Assembly: GCA_965243335.1 (NCBI GenBank)
Contig: OZ251545.1
Coordinates: 248,001 to 312,000 of the forward strand
Origin: JAJDXW01 sp965243335
GTDB lineage: Bacteria > Pseudomonadota > Gammaproteobacteria > HK1
Direction of reading: 5' to 3'
DNA length: 64,000 nucleotides
Position 1 is the first letter of the stretch. Each line of letters opens with the position of its first letter. Shown in pieces: positions 61,476 through 64,000 of the stretch. Both the position numbers and the translations under genes were made by a program. The notes beneath the pieces are model-generated. The model worked only from the letters and a program-made list of their open reading frames with translations. It had not been told where the DNA came from and did no database searches.

Positions 61476-63257
61476 GTGAAGCCCACCGACACGTCCCATC
61501 CGGACTACTACCACCGGGTCGTCGATTGCCAGTGGGCCTGCCCGGCCCATACCCCGGTGCCCGAGTACATCCGGCTCATCGCGGCCCGCCGCTACACCGA
61601 CGCGTACATGGTGAACTGGTGGTCGAACGTGTTCCCGGGCATCCTCGGGCGCACCTGCGACCGGCCCTGCGAGCCCGCCTGCCGGCGGGACCGGATCGAC
61701 CACAAGCCGGTCGCGATCTGCCGCCTGAAGCGGGTGGCCGCCGACCACCGGGGCGACGTCACCCCCCATCTCCCCGCCATCCCGAAGGAGAAGAACGGCC
61801 GGCGCGTCGCCTGCGTGGGGGCGGGTCCGGCGTCGCTCGCGGTCGCCCGCGATCTCATGCCCCTCGGCTACGAGGTCGTCGTCTACGACGAGGCGGACCG
61901 GGCGGGGGGCATGATGCTGAGCCAGATCCCGGCCTTCCGCCTGCCCTACGAGGTGCTGGAGGAGGAGGTCAACTACATCCTCGACATGGGGGTCGAGCTG
62001 CGGTCGAACCACTACGTCGACAGCCTCGCGGCCCTCCTCGACCACGAGGAGCGCTACGACGCGATCTTCATCGGCACCGGGGCGCCGCGGGGCCGCGAGC
62101 TCGACGTCCCCGGGCGCCGGGAGGCCGCCAACCACATCCACATCGGCATCGACTGGCTCTCCAGCGTCGCCTTCGAGCACACCGACCGCATCGGCCGCCG
62201 GGTGGTGGTGCTCGGCGGCGGGAACACCGCGATGGACTGCTGCCGCACCGCGCGGCGCCTCGGCGGCGAGCAGGTGGACGTGGTGGTGCGGAGCGGCTTC
62301 GACGAGATGAAGGCGTCGGAGTGGGAGATCGAGGAGGCGATGGCGGAGGACATCCCCATCCACAACTTCCTCGTCCCGAAGGAGTTCCTGCACGAGGGGG
62401 GCCGCCTCACCGGGGTGCGCTTCGACCACGTGCGCCGCGAGGTGGACGAGAACGGGCGCCGCCGCTTGGTCCCCACCGGCGAGGAGCGGGTCTTCGAGTG
62501 CGACGACGTCCTCGTCGCCATCGGCCAGGAGAACGCGTTCCCCTGGATCGAGCGCGACGTCGGGGTCGAGTTCGGGAAGTGGGACATGCCGGTGGTGGAC
62601 CCGGCCACCTTCCGCACCACCCACCCCCGGGTGTTCATCGGCGGCGACGCCGCCTTCGGCCCGGAGAACATCATCTGGGCCGTCGCCCACGCCCACCAGG
62701 CGGCGGTCTCCATCGACAAGCACTGCCGCGGCGAGGACCTGCACGACCGCCCCCCCGACCACGTGACCCTCGTGAGCCAGAAGATGGGCATCCACGAGTG
62801 GAGCTACGACAACGACATCGACCACGCCCGCCGCTACGTGGTGCCGCACGCGGACAAGACGGCCGCCCTCGCGGAGCGGCGGATGGAGGTCGAGCTCGGC
62901 TTCGACGAGGACATGGGCTACAAGGAGGCGATGCGCTGCCTCAACTGCGACGTGCAGACGGTCTTCACCGAGAGCCTGTGCATCGAGTGCGACGCGTGCG
63001 TGGACGTGTGCCCGACGGACTGCATCACGTTCACCGGGAACGGGGACGAGGACGACCTCCGCCCCCGGCTCACCGCCCCCGCCCGCAATCGGGAGCAGGC
63101 CATCCTCGTCTCCGACCTCCTCAAGACCGGGCGGGTGATGATCAAGGACGAGGACGTGTGCCTGCACTGCGGGCTGTGCGCCGAACGCTGCCCGACGAGC
63201 GCGTGGGACATGCAGAAGTTCCTGCTCGTCACCGCCAAGGCCTGCGAACATGCCTGA
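61476..63257 (+). CDS. GltD-like NAD(P)H flavoprotein with two [4Fe-4S] centres (KorAB partner)
   Basis: 593 residues if started at the GTG at 61476; the frame is open further upstream and the RBS is weak. N-terminal cysteine region of the glutamate-synthase small-subunit type (CQWACPAHTPVPEYI; GRTCDRPCEPACRR), FAD-binding VACVGAGPASLAVARDL (about residue 112), NAD(P)-binding VVVLGGGNTAMDCCRTARRLG (about 245), and C-terminal ferredoxin-type clusters CIECDACVDVCP and CLHCGLCAERCP. It likely passes electrons between NAD(P)H and the 2-oxoacid:acceptor oxidoreductase whose alpha subunit overlaps it by eight bases. Confidence 0.85.
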   Translation: MKPTDTSHPDYYHRVVDCQWACPAHTPVPEYIRLIAARRYTDAYMVNWWSNVFPGILGRTCDRPCEPACRRDRIDHKPVAICRLKRVAADHRGDVTPHLPAIPKEKNGRRVACVGAGPASLAVARDLMPLGYEVVVYDEADRAGGMMLSQIPAFRLPYEVLEEEVNYILDMGVELRSNHYVDSLAALLDHEERYDAIFIGTGAPRGRELDVPGRREAANHIHIGIDWLSSVAFEHTDRIGRRVVVLGGGNTAMDCCRTARRLGGEQVDVVVRSGFDEMKASEWEIEEAMAEDIPIHNFLVPKEFLHEGGRLTGVRFDHVRREVDENGRRRLVPTGEERVFECDDVLVAIGQENAFPWIERDVGVEFGKWDMPVVDPATFRTTHPRVFIGGDAAFGPENIIWAVAHAHQAAVSIDKHCRGEDLHDRPPDHVTLVSQKMGIHEWSYDNDIDHARRYVVPHADKTAALAERRMEVELGFDEDMGYKEAMRCLNCDVQTVFTESLCIECDACVDVCPTDCITFTGNGDEDDLRPRLTAPARNREQAILVSDLLKTGRVMIKDEDVCLHCGLCAERCPTSAWDMQKFLLVTAKACEHA

Positions 63258-64000
63258 AATAGAAGCCGTCAACGACTTCGTCATCAAGTTCGCCAACGTC
63301 AACGGGACGGGCTCGGCGAGCGCGAACAACCTGTTCGCGAAGGCGGTGTTCCGGATGGGGGTGCCGGTCAGCCCCCGCAACATCTTCCCCTCGAACATCC
63401 AGGGCCTCCCCACGTGGTACGAGGTGCGGGTGAGCGAGGCGGGGCGCCTCGGGCGGCGGGGCGGGGTGGACGTCATGGTGGCCATGAACCCCGCGACGTT
63501 CCGGGAGGACGTGGACTCCCTGCTTCCCGGCGGCTACCTGGTCCACGACTCCTCCAAGCCCCTCGACCGGCGACGATTCCGCTCGGACGTCCACTGGCTC
63601 GGCATCCCCCTCACCGAGATCTGCCTCGCGGAGTACCAGGACCCCCGGCAGCGCCAGCTATTCAAGAACATCGTCTACGTCGGGGCCCTCTCCGCCCTCC
63701 TCGACATGGACTTCGAGACGGTGACGGGGCTCGTCGCCGACCAGTTTCGCGGCAAGGAGCGCCTCATCGCCCCCAACGTGCGGGCCCTGGAGCTCGGGAG
63801 CGCCTGGGCCCGCGAGCGCCTCGACTGCCCCATCGGCGTCCGGGTGCGCCGGAGCGAGGCGGCCGGCGACCGGATCCTCGTCAACGGCAACTCCGCGGCC
63901 GCCCTCGGGTGCGTCTACGCGGGGGCGACGGTGGCCGCCTGGTATCCCATCACCCCCTCCACCTCCCTGGTCGACGCGTTCGCGAGCCACTGCGAACGGC
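63250..64000 (+). CDS. 2-oxoacid:acceptor oxidoreductase gamma/alpha subunit (KorA-like), 3' end beyond window
   Basis: At least 250 residues from the ATG at 63250, overlapping the flavoprotein stop by eight bases; right edge truncated. Residues 1-~190 are the gamma domain (FANVNGTGSASANNLFAKAVFRMG; FPSNIQGLPTWYEVRVSEAG), continuing into the alpha (pyrimidine-binding) domain with GNSAAALGCVYAGATVAAWYPITPSTSLVDA. By family it works with a thiamine-diphosphate beta subunit, expected just outside the window, to oxidise 2-oxoglutarate or another 2-oxoacid with CoA. Confidence 0.9.
   Translation, partial: MPEIEAVNDFVIKFANVNGTGSASANNLFAKAVFRMGVPVSPRNIFPSNIQGLPTWYEVRVSEAGRLGRRGGVDVMVAMNPATFREDVDSLLPGGYLVHDSSKPLDRRRFRSDVHWLGIPLTEICLAEYQDPRQRQLFKNIVYVGALSALLDMDFETVTGLVADQFRGKERLIAPNVRALELGSAWARERLDCPIGVRVRRSEAAGDRILVNGNSAAALGCVYAGATVAAWYPITPSTSLVDAFASHCER

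Noticed and set aside
61428..63485. 685-codon minus-strand ORF
   Set aside because: Antisense of the iron-sulfur flavoprotein.

Overview
The window is 64 kb of very GC-rich (roughly 70 percent by eye) bacterial chromosome. The rpmB-rpmG pair closely resembles the gammaproteobacterial proteins, with a Cys-free L33 of the RpmG type. Together with the metabolic content (2-oxoacid:acceptor oxidoreductase, cobalamin-dependent fused acyl-CoA mutase, GlxBCD/GlnT module) this suggests a heterotrophic, possibly uncultured, high-GC gammaproteobacterium. No rRNA, tRNA or CRISPR array was seen.

Layout. 1-3 kb: a coiled-coil lipoprotein running off the left edge and a membrane/[2Fe-2S]/adenylate cyclase fusion. 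3.3-11.4 kb: glxB-glxC-glxD plus a type III glutamine synthetase, an acyl-CoA/acid ligase and an M20-type amidohydrolase. 11.4-15.1 kb: a decayed defence-type island (DUF1156 methylase tail, DUF6978/DUF1828 pair, OLD-like ATPase/TOPRIM, scrambled AAA-DUF4276 remnant). 15.1-23.2 kb: SDRs, rhodanese, hydrolase, Uma2, PPOX, a PurM-like protein and a luciferase-like monooxygenase. 23.3-27.5 kb: cbiD, cobK and cysG (corrinoid/siroheme). 27.7-31.5 kb: a collapsed autotransporter gene and a sugar-type ABC transporter. 31.6-35.6 kb: SDR, cytochrome P450, and a DUF4143 ATPase preceded by five 23-bp direct repeats. 35.9-46.1 kb: icmF and an NRDE protein, then a three-gene foreign cassette (small protein, PIN nuclease, P-loop ATPase), then a second truncated copy of the icmF 3' end and NRDE gene, so the cassette is bracketed by long direct repeats. 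46.2-51 kb: rpmBG, an ion channel, glutaryl-CoA dehydrogenase, Uma2 and a MNT/HEPN pair. 51-59.2 kb: an IrrE-like pair without the HExxH motif and a markedly AT-richer operon of two very unusual ATPases. 59.4-64 kb: Lrp-type ligand domain, alpha-hydroxyacid oxidase, biotin carrier, GltD-like iron-sulfur flavoprotein and KorA.

Two candidate undescribed systems stand out. The first (52.9-59.2 kb) is a protein of about 1575 residues with an LSm/SH3-like N-terminus, TPR-like repeats, an internal cold-shock-like domain and a C-terminal P-loop NTPase. It overlaps the gene of a second NTPase carrying a C-terminal HEPN-like R-x4-H motif. The second (40.6-44.2 kb) is the PIN/ATPase cassette with two ATGA overlaps, held between direct repeats of 1.3-1.7 kb. 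Both lie among toxin-antitoxin-like and remnant defence genes, so an anti-phage or conflict role is the working inference, not shown by the sequence alone.

A family of ~270-bp MITE-like dispersed repeats runs through the window. Each has a GC-rich hairpin core, and the fullest copies have terminal inverted repeats around GTGCGCTGT. Copies sit in most intergenic gaps. One end supplies the last codons and stop of cobK, and a fragment is translated in frame in the linker of cysG.
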